Program-made: the position numbers and the translations under genes
In this document: positions 19,469-32,300 of the stretch, in pieces
Layout of the letters: every line of letters starts with the position of its first letter
How positions within the stretch are numbered: the stretch's first letter is position 1
Notes under the pieces: generated by a model
What the model was told of the DNA's origin: nothing
The model's database searches: none
What the model saw: the letters and a program-made list of their open reading frames with translations, nothing else
Assembly (NCBI GenBank): GCA_003116975.1
Contig: BGKB01000118.1
Coordinates: 124,001-188,000, forward strand
DNA: 64,000 nucleotides
From: Aurantiochytrium sp. KH105
Lineage: Eukaryota; Sar; Bigyra; Thraustochytrida; Thraustochytriidae
Reading direction: 5' to 3'

Positions 19469-22030
19469 ATGGAAAGCCTTCAAGGAGGACTTTACTTTAC
19501 AGGCACAGGTATTGCTGCCGTCGGAGTGAATGCATCATCACCGACAGCCTCCAAACGCGTCTCCAAAAAGCGTGCGCGAAGAGAACGCGAACACCGAGAT
19601 GATGCAAACGCACAAGAAAGCGAAGACTTTGTCTTGCCCAGACTCCTTCTCGCTGGCGAGGAACCGATTTTGGAACGCGACACACGCAATCGTATGCGCA
19701 TAAGGAATGACTTTGTCAATCTACACCATCTCACAATCTCTAATGCAAATGCTCACGAGCCTGCTGCGAGTCTCCTCGCTGATGAAGATACCGAGACGCG
19801 CGGTTCAAGATCTTTTGCTCACGGTGAAACAGAGCACGATCAGGATAACATCAAGGTACCTACGGGAGGGAGCAACAATGACGAGGATACGGACACAGAA
19901 GACGAAGGGCTTTTGGCTATCAAGAAACGCACACCTCGCGTGCAGCGCACAGGACCTGGCAACCTTGGCCGTATTGTCCGCGGCTTGCCGCGGCTTCACG
20001 CTGATGTCGTCACTCGCCACTGCGCGGTCCTCGATGAGCTTGGCCAAGTGCGTGTGCTTCAAGAGGCCCGTGTTGAACTTCGTGAACGATTCGACGAAAT
20101 CTTTATTTCACCCCTTCGCATGTATCTTATGAGGGCTTCCGACGCTTATCAGGAGAGGCCCATGATGCCCTGTGCCAACAATGGCTTTCTTCTCGATAAC
20201 TTTGATCACAAGCACGGATATCGCGAGCCCATCCGCAACAGAGATCGTAACTGGTGGGAAGAAATGTGGACTGATCTCGCTCCCAGCCTCGTTCCATACA
20301 AGAAGCGTCGCGCTGCAGAAGCAGCCGAGGCAAAAGCTCTAGAGGAGGCAAACACAAGCTCCAACGCCAAAGTGTACGCTGACGGCGTCCTCTTGAGCAA
20401 ACTCTTGCTCCTTCGACAGGGCGCTGTTCTTGGCACGCAGGCCATGGTCCTCTCCGTTTACGGTATGGGCATCGCGGGGCGAATTTATATCAAACCTGCG
20501 CGTTTTCCTCGGCATGTGCGCATCGAAGCTTACTGCCCGCGCACGCGGCAGACCTATTCGCTCCGCGTCAATCTCAGTGACCTCGAAGAACTCTTTGCAG
20601 ACCGCCCGCATCTGCTCGAGGTTGGCCACAAAAAGAGTCTCTGCCGCGCTCTTCTCGACATGGTGTACATGGATGAAGAGGTCATGCAGCTATGCATTGC
20701 GCGCAAGCGGCAACCTGAGCGGCGCCAAGTTCTCCAGTCTCGACGGCAGAGGCGTGAGGCACGTGCTCTTGAGCAGACACGTTTGGAACGCATCTCGCGT
20801 GGCGAAGATGTGGATGGCTTGCTTGCACAGGCTCGTGTCGGCACGGGAGAGTCGACTGGAGCTCGCAAAGGCAAGAGGAGAAAACCTTGGCTCCGACTCC
20901 AAGACCTCGTTCTCTCCACGGTGATTCGCTTGTCTGGGTACAAGCTTGTCCTCACCGTCCACGCGCCGGCACGTAGAAAGAACGTGCTCTTGATACGCGC
21001 ATATGACCAGGAGACGTCGCGCATGTTCCAACTCATTGTAAGCTTGCGCGAACTTGGTCGTCGCCTTGGCGACCGCGCCAGCCCAGATCTGTGGGATGAG
21101 GCGCACCGTCGCTCCAATTGCGAAGCCATGGTCCCGATGCTTTCGCTTAAGAGTCTCAATGTTACGGGGACCGAGATGGCCCTTGCGCTGCAGGATCGCG
21201 TGGGCATTGCGAGACCTGGTCTGGGCCTTGGGAAGCACGAGTCACGGCGTAATGCATGCGCCCCCGTGCCACTTCAACGCAGATTTACGGCGCTTTCATC
21301 GGCAGCTCAAGATAGGAGCGAGGTCGCGCCGCTACCGGCTGGTGCCCGTGTGCGGCAGAGTACGCTCTTAAGTCGACGTCGCACGACAATGACTGTAGAC
21401 CGTGCGACTTCACGTCGGGATATTGGCCAGGGTCGTCTTCTGTGTCGACGTGTGCAAAAGATATCACACGAGGCATGCATTGTCAGTTTTTTCGCGGGAC
21501 GTGGCGATGCTGACCTCGTGTCTTGGATGATTTACGTGGTTCGGACAAGCGAGACACATAAGATTACTCTCAGCCGTCTTGAGCTCGAGGCTCTTTTGAA
21601 GCATCGTCCCGAGATTATTGCCGAACAGCTTACCACGGATGCTTTGCGAGGCCGCGTGCCGCGTCACGTGTTGTGCGACATTATTCTCACCGAGCGCATT
21701 TCCCTCGGGCCTGGGTGGATTCCCGAGCTCGATCGCGTCGTGTACCGGAGGGGGCACCGATTACGAGCGACAGATGGGATTGCCAGCGCTCACGTGTACT
21801 GCGTTGTGAGTGTCCGACGTGTGGATGCTTCCATGTTGGCGTTTGACCTTTTCGAGCGCGCCTCGTGCGAGTCTTGCGAGTTTCGTTTTCCGCAGGAAGA
21901 AACCGCCATTATTCTTGAAGACCTTCGCACGCTGAGCGAACTCGAAAGGACTGTGCAGCTCGGGACCCTTATTGCATCTTTTCAGGTTAGCCGCGACATG
22001 AACGGACGTTTGCACGTTCGCGATGTGTGA
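19469..22030 (+). CDS. Unknown 853-aa protein with four internal repeats
   Basis: Single exon from ATG 19469 (AATATGGAAAG). Residues 1-190 are polar, highly charged and likely disordered, with a basic RKKAR-like patch near the start and Asp/Glu runs. Four diverged modules of about 90-110 residues follow at roughly 300-410, 474-575, 650-755 and 752-845. Each has two or three beta-strand segments (for example GYKLVLTVHAP, VLLIRAYDQETSRMFQLIV), then a helix with a Leu-x-x-Leu pattern, resembling C2-like or other beta-sandwich modules. Between them are Arg-rich linkers. I do not recognise the family. No signal peptide or membrane helix is evident, so it is probably intracellular. Confidence 0.8.
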   Translation: MESLQGGLYFTGTGIAAVGVNASSPTASKRVSKKRARREREHRDDANAQESEDFVLPRLLLAGEEPILERDTRNRMRIRNDFVNLHHLTISNANAHEPAASLLADEDTETRGSRSFAHGETEHDQDNIKVPTGGSNNDEDTDTEDEGLLAIKKRTPRVQRTGPGNLGRIVRGLPRLHADVVTRHCAVLDELGQVRVLQEARVELRERFDEIFISPLRMYLMRASDAYQERPMMPCANNGFLLDNFDHKHGYREPIRNRDRNWWEEMWTDLAPSLVPYKKRRAAEAAEAKALEEANTSSNAKVYADGVLLSKLLLLRQGAVLGTQAMVLSVYGMGIAGRIYIKPARFPRHVRIEAYCPRTRQTYSLRVNLSDLEELFADRPHLLEVGHKKSLCRALLDMVYMDEEVMQLCIARKRQPERRQVLQSRRQRREARALEQTRLERISRGEDVDGLLAQARVGTGESTGARKGKRRKPWLRLQDLVLSTVIRLSGYKLVLTVHAPARRKNVLLIRAYDQETSRMFQLIVSLRELGRRLGDRASPDLWDEAHRRSNCEAMVPMLSLKSLNVTGTEMALALQDRVGIARPGLGLGKHESRRNACAPVPLQRRFTALSSAAQDRSEVAPLPAGARVRQSTLLSRRRTTMTVDRATSRRDIGQGRLLCRRVQKISHEACIVSFFAGRGDADLVSWMIYVVRTSETHKITLSRLELEALLKHRPEIIAEQLTTDALRGRVPRHVLCDIILTERISLGPGWIPELDRVVYRRGHRLRATDGIASAHVYCVVSVRRVDASMLAFDLFERASCESCEFRFPQEETAIILEDLRTLSELERTVQLGTLIASFQVSRDMNGRLHVRDV

Positions 22031-22899
22031 TTCTCGAAGTTCGAAAGAATGGGTATGATCGTACGAATGTTGTTGACGATATCTTGTTTGATCAGAGTTG
22101 GAAGAAGAAGAAGAAAAAAATGATACTTTGACAACGTAAAAGAATTTCCGCTTCGTGGCAAGCACGAAACGGGAAGGTAAAATGTATCGCAAGTGTTTCG
22201 CGGCTACTCGGATTGCTTGCGGACCACGCGAGAAGATTCGCGCCAGATACGAAGTCGAATGGACAGATGGACGTCTGCGACCATCGCAACAGAACAGGAA
22301 GAGAATCAGCCTGCTGGACGCAACTAGAGGTGCTCCAATGGCTTCATCTTGAAACAAGAACAAGACCGCACATGCATGTATACGCACGCACGACAAAATA
22401 AACATGGGACATCAGGAAGCGTCAACGACGTGTGACCATGCATGCAAGAGGCTGGTTGATTGGATAACCATACACAGATATGTGAGCAAAGGACAATATT
22501 TATGTAGGATACCGTCAATCTCAGGCGGGGGCAGGTGGCGCAAAAGGTCAGTCAGAAAAAAGCGCACGACCTAGCAACGCATCAAGCTGACAGGATCAAG
22601 CGACTTGCTTCCGTACAGATAGACGTAAATACCATCATCATCATCTTCATCATCATCATCTTGCAGCAGTCAATCAACAGAAGCTTGCGCGCCATTCGAA
22701 AGTCGAATGTCGAAGATGTAAATGCGATTTGAACGACGAGCACAATGGCAATGGTGTTGTTTTGTTGGATGGAAGAGGGAGAGTAGTGAGAGCGGGATTT
22801 TATCGAGACGGGGAGGGGAGATAAAACAGGTGAGCAGACCCGTCACAGGACCGTCTACCCGTCTGTTTGATCACGAATGGTTGGCGCAGATGGGCGAGT
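22031..22899. other. Convergent spacer with CATCAT run
   Basis: 869 bp between the stop codons of the repeat protein and HSP60; AT-richer than the genes. (CATCAT)n at about 22628-22662. Nothing coding is credible. Confidence 0.5.
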
Positions 22900-25059
<2,160 letters not shown>

Positions 25060-25776
25060 TCAGCTGTTTGATTGGTTGGGTTGTTTGTTCCGTCCAAAGT
25101 TAGTCAATCTTTTCCATCCATTCATCCGTCCGGATCCACCCATCAATCAAGCGGGCAGGACCCGCTCCATCTCGCCGTCGCGTGCAGGACAAGACACGCA
25201 CGCGACGGGATGGACAGCGAGGCGCGGCGGCAGCGGCGGCGGCGGCGGCAGGGAGACAGGCGCGGCGGCAGCCCGGCGCGCGCGGGAGTCGGCCTCGCGC
25301 GTGGTCGGGCCGCGCGGATGGCGCGTCGCAGCCAGTCGTCCGTCCATCCACCTATCCGTCGCTCTCGTATCCATCCCAGCCACACGCCGCGTGCAGAGGA
25401 CTCGCGCGGGGGCGAGGCTCGTGGCGTCTTGCGGGCGGGCGGGCGTGCGGGCGTGCGGACGCGCAGGGGCGGGGGCCGCGAGAGTCGCTCTCGCGCGCGC
25501 GCATCGGATGCGCGACGTACCTTGGGTCGCGTTTGGGGTCTGTCGCGTGGGATTTGAAATTTGAAATGAAACAAATCCGGGGAGGAGGCGAAAAAGGGCG
25601 GGCACGGCCGCGCGCAACACAAGAATAGCGCGCGGGCACACAGGGGAATCGGCGCGGCAAAGGGTCGAAAGCCGCGGCGCAAGGGGAAAGAAAAGGCCGC
25701 CCGCCCGGGAAAGAAAAGCAGCGCGGGCGGGCGGAAGCCGTGTTTGCGGCCGCGATGGCGCTGTTGCGGCGGCGGC

Positions 25777-25795
25777 GCGCAAGTGGAGAATGCGC
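25777..25795 (+). promoter_or_regulatory. Recurrent 19-bp GC-rich element
   Basis: GCGCAAGTGGAGAATGCGC, differing from the copies at 3863 and 51158 only at three central bases. A shortened CCGCAAGTGCGG follows at once. Located in the divergent HSP60/GS-HQR promoter region. Confidence 0.45.
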
Positions 25796-26155
25796 GGCCG
25801 CAAGTGCGGTATCGGGCGCCCGGGATTGAGTGGTCGGCAGCCGCGCCTTCGAGAAAGCCGCGCAGCCGCCTTAAAGCGCCCGCGCGGAAATCCGTAAAAA
25901 CAGTGCGACTTCACGCCGCGGCGAACACGGAAAAGCAGGCGCGCCGCGCCGGCTTTAAGGCGGGACGCATTTTCGCGAAGGCCTGCCGCGGAGAGAGAGA
26001 GAGAGAGAGAGTGAGAAAGTTGGAGGCCGTGAGAGACCGGCGTTCCCGTTCTCGCGCAGAGAAGGGCAGGCGGAATGTGTGTACTGGGCCTGCCACGATT
26101 CAAGATCCCGAGATCCCGAGATCCCGAGATCCCGGAGACGCGAGAGGTCGGCGAT

Positions 26156-26226
26156 GCTCGATGCCGGCGATTGTTCGATGCCGGCGATTGCTCGATGCCG
26201 GCGATTGCTCGATGCCGGCGATCGCT
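26156..26226 (+). repeat. 17-bp minisatellite, four copies
   Basis: Units of CGATGCCGGCGATTGCT, nearly identical, at about 26158, 26175, 26192 and 26209. An adjacent (GAGATCCC)n array lies at 26104-26134. Both are about 560-680 bp upstream of the GS-HQR start. Confidence 0.8.
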
Positions 26227-26786
26227 CGGCTGCGCGCGGGGCAGAGAAGGCAGGAGAAAGGGTCTCGGAAAGCCGACTGTGACCTTGAAAATACCTGCGA
26301 AGATAAGGTTGTGTGATTGATTCACAGGTTCAAGGTCGAGCAGAACGACAATAGCGACTGCGAGGAGGAGGAGGAGAAGACAAAGGTCGACGACAGCGAG
26401 TGTGGCGAAGGCGAGATTGTGAAGCCAGAACGGCAACAGTCTGACACTGCGAGGAGCAAACAAGCAGGGCGAGGACCGGAGCTTCGTCGGCTTGTGAGGG
26501 ACAAATAGCCTGAAGGAGGAGCTCACGGAAGAAGTAGATTGCGGCGGGCTCGAAGCTCTCGCTCGCTCTCGCAGCAAAAGTATACCACGTACTTGCCGCG
26601 GTGCCCTGCCGCTGCTGCTCGCTCACGCACGCACTCACGGGGTAAGTCGCAGGCGCCGGGCGTCTCACAGCAAGGACGCGACGCTTTGGCCTCGCCGCGG
26701 CGCAGCGCGCTCTCGGAGCGCAAGGTGCTGTGCCTCGGCAAAGCGCGGCGCTCAACCCGAAGCAGCCATTTGCAGGCGCGCGCAGA

Positions 26787-28817
26787 ATGGTGCACGTGAT
26801 TGATGGCGAGGTCAAGCCCGGCCACTTCCCACGCAAGTCCGACTCGTACGAGCGAAGGACAGCCGCTTTTAAAATCGACGAGATTCCCGCCGAAGACGAC
26901 CAAGATGCTCGCATCGAAGCATCCCAGGACCGCTACCATCTCATTGTCTGTGCCGCTTGCCCCTGGGCGCACCGTACCCTGCTGGTGCGCGCCGTCAAAG
27001 ACCTTACGAACATCTCCGTGTCCGTAGTGTCCCCCTTTCTCGACGATGAAACCGGCTGGGCCTTTGCGAGCGAGGATGTCGCCGCGCAATACAAAGATAG
27101 CGCGCTGCCACCGACGAGGGACCTTGCGTCGGGCGAGGACTTCTCCTACCTTCACCAGCTATACACCAAAGTGGACCCCGAATACACGGGCAACGTGACA
27201 ACGCCCGTGCTCTACGATAAAGTCGAGGAGAAAATTGTCAGCAACGAATCCTGGGACATTGTGCGCTATCTCGACCGCGCTTTCAAGCCAGGTCCCAATG
27301 CCGTGCCCGGCTTGTCGGAGGCTCTCTACCCAGAAAACGAAGCGCAAGACATTGACAGTCTCGCTACATGGGTGCAAGACGAGCTTAATAATGGCGTCTA
27401 CAAGTGCGGACTCGCCAAGAGCCAACGCGCATACGAGGAGGCCCTGGACGGTGTCTTTGCTTGCCTTGACGAACTCGAGGACCAGCTTGCCGCGAATCGC
27501 TATCTCTGCGGCCGCGACGACCAGCCGTCTCTCGCAGACTTGCAACTTTTACCCACGTTGCTTCGCTTTGACGACGTCTACCACATTCTCTTCAAGGCCG
27601 CGCGCCGCCGCCTCTCGTCCTATCGAAACCTCTTTGCCTATGCGCGTGACCTCTACCAAGTGCCGGCCATCCGCGCGACGGTCGACTTTGCGCAGTGCAA
27701 AGACCACTATTACACGCACTTTGTCTCTGCGAACCCAAAGCAGGTTGTGCCGATTGGTTCAGTCGCCAAGAGCTTTGACCGCCCACACGACCGGGATCGT
27801 TTTGTAAGGCAGCGACGCGACAGTGACACCGACGAGGCCAGAGAGCAAAAAGCCTCGCAAGATGATCAAACCAACAAGGATTCCCGCAAGGCAAAGGGTG
27901 AGTTCGTTCGCGGTGTCTCGGGCCACCGCAGAATTATCACACCCGATGGCGAGGGTGAGGGGGAACTCCCTGCCGAGGCTGGCCGCTACCATCTTTACAT
28001 CGCCAACAACTGCCCGTGGTGCCACCGCACCATGATGGCTCGTGCAGTTCTCGGCCTCGAAGACGTCATCTCTGTTGATGTTCTCTTTTACCGCCGCGAC
28101 GAGGATCACGGCTGGCAGTTTCTTCCCGATGAAGACGGTCTCCGCGATTTCGAGATCGAGCGTCGCAAGGAGCTCCTCGATGGACAGGTCAGCACCGAGG
28201 ACTCCATCAATGGTCTCAGCTATGCGCCCGAGATCTATCAGATGTTCGGTTCCAAGGAACGATCTGTTCCTATTCTCTTTGACAAGCAGGCCAACGAAAT
28301 TGTCAACAATGAGTCCTCGGAAATTGTACGCATGTTTGCGCTCGGCTTCAAGGCGTTTCACCGCGACGGCGCCCCCGACTTGTACCCTGCGGCGCTTGCC
28401 GACGAGATCGACCAGCTCAACGCGTGGATCTATCCGGACATCAACAATGGCGCTTATCGCGCTGGTTTCAGCAGCGACCCCAAGGCCTATGAGGACGCCT
28501 TTTACAAGTATTTCGCGGCCTTTGATCGTCTCGAAGACATTCTCAGGGACCGGCGATTCCTCACTGGCGAGCATCCGACCGAGGCGGACATTCGTCTTCT
28601 TCCCACAATCGTACGTCACGACCCGGTGTACTATTCTCGCATGAAGTTGAATGACCGCATGGTACTGGACAGTCCGCATCTTTATCGTTGGCTTCAGGAC
28701 ATGCTCCGCATCCCTGGTGTTCTCGAGGCCACCAACATTGATCATTGCATTCTCGGCTACTTTGGACGGACAGGTAATGCCCTTGTTCCTCCCCGTCCCC
28801 ACGATAACTGGTACTAG
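26787..28817 (+). CDS. Tandem glutathionyl-hydroquinone reductase (Xi-class GST) fusion
   Basis: 676 aa holding two complete GS-HQR units (YqjG/ECM4 family). These reduce glutathionyl-hydroquinones with GSH through a catalytic Cys. Unit 1, about residues 1-335: VCAACPWAHRTLLVRA, TPVLYDK, NNGVYKCGLAKSQRAYEE, YLCGRDDQPSLADLQLLPTLLRFD. Unit 2, about 385-676: ANNCPWCHRTMMARAV, SVPILFDK, INNGAYRAGFSSD, FLTGEHPTEADIRLLPTIVRHDPVYY. Both keep the active-site Cys-Pro-Trp, but unit 1 is CPWA and unit 2 CPWC. A charged, Lys/Asp/Gln-rich linker joins them. Normal family members have one unit and work as dimers, so the fusion may be an intramolecular dimer. The start at 26787 is the first ATG before the core; the frame extends upstream only through a GTG. 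Cytosolic. Confidence 0.93.
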   Translation: MVHVIDGEVKPGHFPRKSDSYERRTAAFKIDEIPAEDDQDARIEASQDRYHLIVCAACPWAHRTLLVRAVKDLTNISVSVVSPFLDDETGWAFASEDVAAQYKDSALPPTRDLASGEDFSYLHQLYTKVDPEYTGNVTTPVLYDKVEEKIVSNESWDIVRYLDRAFKPGPNAVPGLSEALYPENEAQDIDSLATWVQDELNNGVYKCGLAKSQRAYEEALDGVFACLDELEDQLAANRYLCGRDDQPSLADLQLLPTLLRFDDVYHILFKAARRRLSSYRNLFAYARDLYQVPAIRATVDFAQCKDHYYTHFVSANPKQVVPIGSVAKSFDRPHDRDRFVRQRRDSDTDEAREQKASQDDQTNKDSRKAKGEFVRGVSGHRRIITPDGEGEGELPAEAGRYHLYIANNCPWCHRTMMARAVLGLEDVISVDVLFYRRDEDHGWQFLPDEDGLRDFEIERRKELLDGQVSTEDSINGLSYAPEIYQMFGSKERSVPILFDKQANEIVNNESSEIVRMFALGFKAFHRDGAPDLYPAALADEIDQLNAWIYPDINNGAYRAGFSSDPKAYEDAFYKYFAAFDRLEDILRDRRFLTGEHPTEADIRLLPTIVRHDPVYYSRMKLNDRMVLDSPHLYRWLQDMLRIPGVLEATNIDHCILGYFGRTGNALVPPRPHDNWY

Positions 28818-29347
28818 CACTAACAGTAAGTCCTATGAGTTCACAAAAAGTTCACCTCTTGTTCGACTTCAGCATTTTTCTTGTTGATATACTGTTGTTG
28901 TTCGCGTGCTGGTGGTGGTGGTGGTGGTGAGGAATGATGGCGAGTTTCATTCTTCGTTGATTTATTCTCTCGTGATGAGAGAAGGAGGGCAAAAACAGCT
29001 GATAACCCTTTCACAACACGTTCCGTGGCCTATCCGCATGTTTGCTTGGAACGCACGTCTCCATGTTAATTCTTGCAGTCCAAGTCCACCTCAGCGAAAC
29101 GGATGAAATTAGATCAAGGACGGCATCCAAAATGTATTACAAATTCCTCATGTCACTCTGCGAGGACACTGGCCTGGAACACTGAGGTCCTTGTTGGAGA
29201 CCCTCTCGATCTTTCTTACCCTTGTCAACTCGGCGCGAGTTGGTTGGAAAAAAAAAAAAAAACCGTTTCGAGCATGTCAAGTTGAACTTGAACTTGCACA
29301 ATCTTCGATTTTTGAGAGCAAGAATCGCGCGACGCGCGCCAGCAGCC
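28818..29347. other. Spacer with GTG and poly-A runs
   Basis: 530 bp: a GGTGGT run at about 28911-28929 and a poly-A run of 14 at about 29250-29263, about 85 bp before the next ATG. No gene. Confidence 0.5.
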
Positions 29348-32300
29348 ATGGCGGGCGGAAGCAAGCTGCACCGCATGGCGCAGGAGCGTCTGCGCAAGCT
29401 AAATGCCGAGAATCGCGAGCGGCAGGCGGTCGTGACGGAGGAGAGCGGCTCATCGATCGAGACGACGGCCACGAAACCCAAGTCCGAGAGCGGCCCAAAC
29501 GAGCCCAAGCCCAAGCCCAAGAACAACTTCGCCCCAGGTCCGCTCGCGAAAGCGCGGGCGCTGCGTATGGGCGGCGCAAAGCTCACAAGGGAGGAGCTCG
29601 CAGCCTTGAAAAGAGAAGCCGTCATTCGAGAGAGGGAAAAGCGACGCAAACAACGTCTCGAGCAAGAGGCGAACGAGCAGGCGAACCTTGCCGCCGCGAA
29701 GCGCGAGGCCGTTCGCCGCGAATCCGTCCGCCGCGAGTCCATTCGCTCCACAACGCAGCCCTCGCGTCCCTCATCCATTGCCACAGCTCCTTCTACGAAT
29801 GTAGCATTACAGCCACCACCAATCCGGAAGCGACGCGAGACACTTGATGCAGAAGAGATCAAGCGGTACAAGGACCAGGCCACGGCACGCGAGGCCGAGC
29901 GCGAGCGTTTGCGTAAAAAAGCATCAGCTCTAGAGCAGGAAAAAGAGCGAGTTCGCCAAGAGGCTCTCAATTCGTACAAGCAGCTTGCCCTGGCCCGCGA
30001 GCATGAAATGCAGCGACGAAAGGACAAGGCAAGGCGGCTGAAAAGGACTGAGTCCATCGAAAGTCGTCTCGAACTTGAAGCTGCATTTGCCAAGGCAACA
30101 GCTTCCAGAGGCGGCGTTTTTGGTGTGCAAGAAGCAGAGCGCTTTGTCGAGGAACACTCTCGCTACACACTCAAGCCCTCCTTGCGGAAACTAGGACTTC
30201 GAGTCGTCTCCTGGGTCACACTTGAGGAACATCTTGCGTCGCCAAAGGATAGCGACATTGAGAAGGGTTCTGCAGGCCCGGGTGACGTTGCGACGGTCTC
30301 GCGGCGCAGCCTGGAGCGCAGGGTGCGGGACGTGCTTGCGCTTTGCGAGGCCTCATTTTGCGAACTAGAACGCCACAGCGGTTTTCCCGGCAAAGTTCGC
30401 CCCTCAGATCTTAGTGCTTTGCATTTATCACGCGATTTTCAGAGCGCTCACCCTCTTCCGTCAATTTCAGTTTCGAGCGACGCGCCTTGGTCTTGGAAAC
30501 GGTACAAAAGTTGGATTATAAAAAACGTTTCGGAAGAGCTGCCGGGCGCCCAGGATGCCCTTCGCGATGTAAAAGTAGATGTTGGCATCGATCGCCCTCA
30601 CAATCAATCCCACAGCCTTGGCGACAGAGAGACAGCTAAAGTCCGAAATGGGGAGCGGACGTCTCATCATGGGAAGCAAGGTGACGATTCTCATTCTCGC
30701 GAAACTTGGAAGCAAGGACATCCTCCTCGCGTCTCTCAGCGTCTTCAACGGAGCCGTGACCCTGCTACAGCGCACAAAAGCCTCGCAGCTAGCTCTGTCT
30801 CCTCGACGAGCACAGAGTCGTCCGCTGCGTCATCCCCGGCGAATATTGTAGCGCAGACATCACATCACAAGGAAGACTTGCGCGTTCTTGACGCCCACAT
30901 TGGCAAGCTCGAGTCACGTCTGGCTACCTTTGATGGTGCTGCAGCACATGACCCTGGCTCCAGTGAGGGAAGCTCAATATCGAGTCCCCGTCACAACAGC
31001 TCCTGTAGCAGCGGCAGCAGCGGCAGCAGCAACGAAAGCAGAGAATGCAGCAGTGAGAGCGAGGGCGAAGCCGTGGATGTCAATCGGAATCGACGTCGTA
31101 AAACCAAGCGCCGCGGCAAAAAAAATAGCTCTCGGCATCCTATAAATCGCGCGGAAAAGGAATCCGAAACGTCGAGCGTGGCAGCAACGGACAGCGACAA
31201 GAGCGACTCTGGCGAAGACGACGACAGGATCGTGTTCAGCGGACGCTGCTGGATGCTTTGCGAGAGGATGCGCGAAGATTGGCTTGCGGCAGACCAAGAA
31301 TGGGAGCGTAGCCGCGAAGTCTGTGCTGAGGTCGAGGTGACTCAAGTTAACGAGCCTTTTCGACTGTACGTCAGGGTACACCTCATGCGAAGTGGGTTGC
31401 AGTGCACTCGCCGTCTGGGCGTCGCAGAGCTCGCAGCGCTCACGGCGCAATTTGCCAAGCATGCAGAAAAGCAACGGGTCGCACTCTCACAGTCCGGTCA
31501 CCATGTTCTGGCGCAAGGGAAGCGCTGCCGAAGCCTGGGGCCTGATGCATGGACTCGCGAGGAGCTCGAAGCCGCAATTCGCGCCGAGAGCTCGATGCGT
31601 AATTGGGTCGAGGCCGGTCAAATGCCCAGGCGCAACGACCTTGTTCGATGGGTCCTCCTGCACTGTACTGTGCGCATCAGCGGCGATGAGCTAGATCCGG
31701 AAGACGGTCACGTTCACCTCGTGCTGCCTGGAGACGAGGCTCTCCTCGAAGACGAGGCTTGGGGAGTAGCCGCGGAAAACGAGACAAGGAAGAGCAAGAC
31801 GACAAGAGATGATGCTGATGCTGATGCTGACGCGAAACCGAAAGCAAGCGAGAGCCGACTTTCAGATGTGGCCCTCGATCGCCTGAATCGAGTGGACCCC
31901 GACGAGCGAAGCAAGCTCGTAAGTAAGGCGCGACGCAAGCTCGACACCCTCGATGCGGGTGTGCCCGAGGTTCTCCACTGGTTGGAGGCTGAAAGTGCGA
32001 AAAAGCTTGGGAAAACGTACATGCAAAAGATTCTTGACCCGGAACTGTCGATAAAAGAGGTGCGAAGTCTCTTCAGCAAGGAGCAGCGCACGGCGTTGGC
32101 GGCGCTGTTTCGAATTGTCGACACCGAGTCCATTCATAAGGAATGGACCAAGCGAGTGAAAGGGCTTCTTGTCGCAGACCTCTTCGATCTCTTTCGCACA
32201 CACGAAAGTATTGGTGGCGAGGCGGGCGTCGTCACCGCCGACACCTTTGTGGGCCTTTTGCAGGACACACTTCTCATGCGCACTCCCACGTGGGCCCTCG

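Noticed and set aside
25848-25979. TTCnnGAA pairs as heat-shock elements of HSP60
   Set aside because: Only two isolated half-site pairs over 800 bp from the start; a functional element needs at least three contiguous units, so not called.
25147-26577. 476-codon minus-strand frame upstream of HSP60
   Set aside because: Low-complexity Arg/Ser/Pro sequence that crosses minisatellites; no domain.
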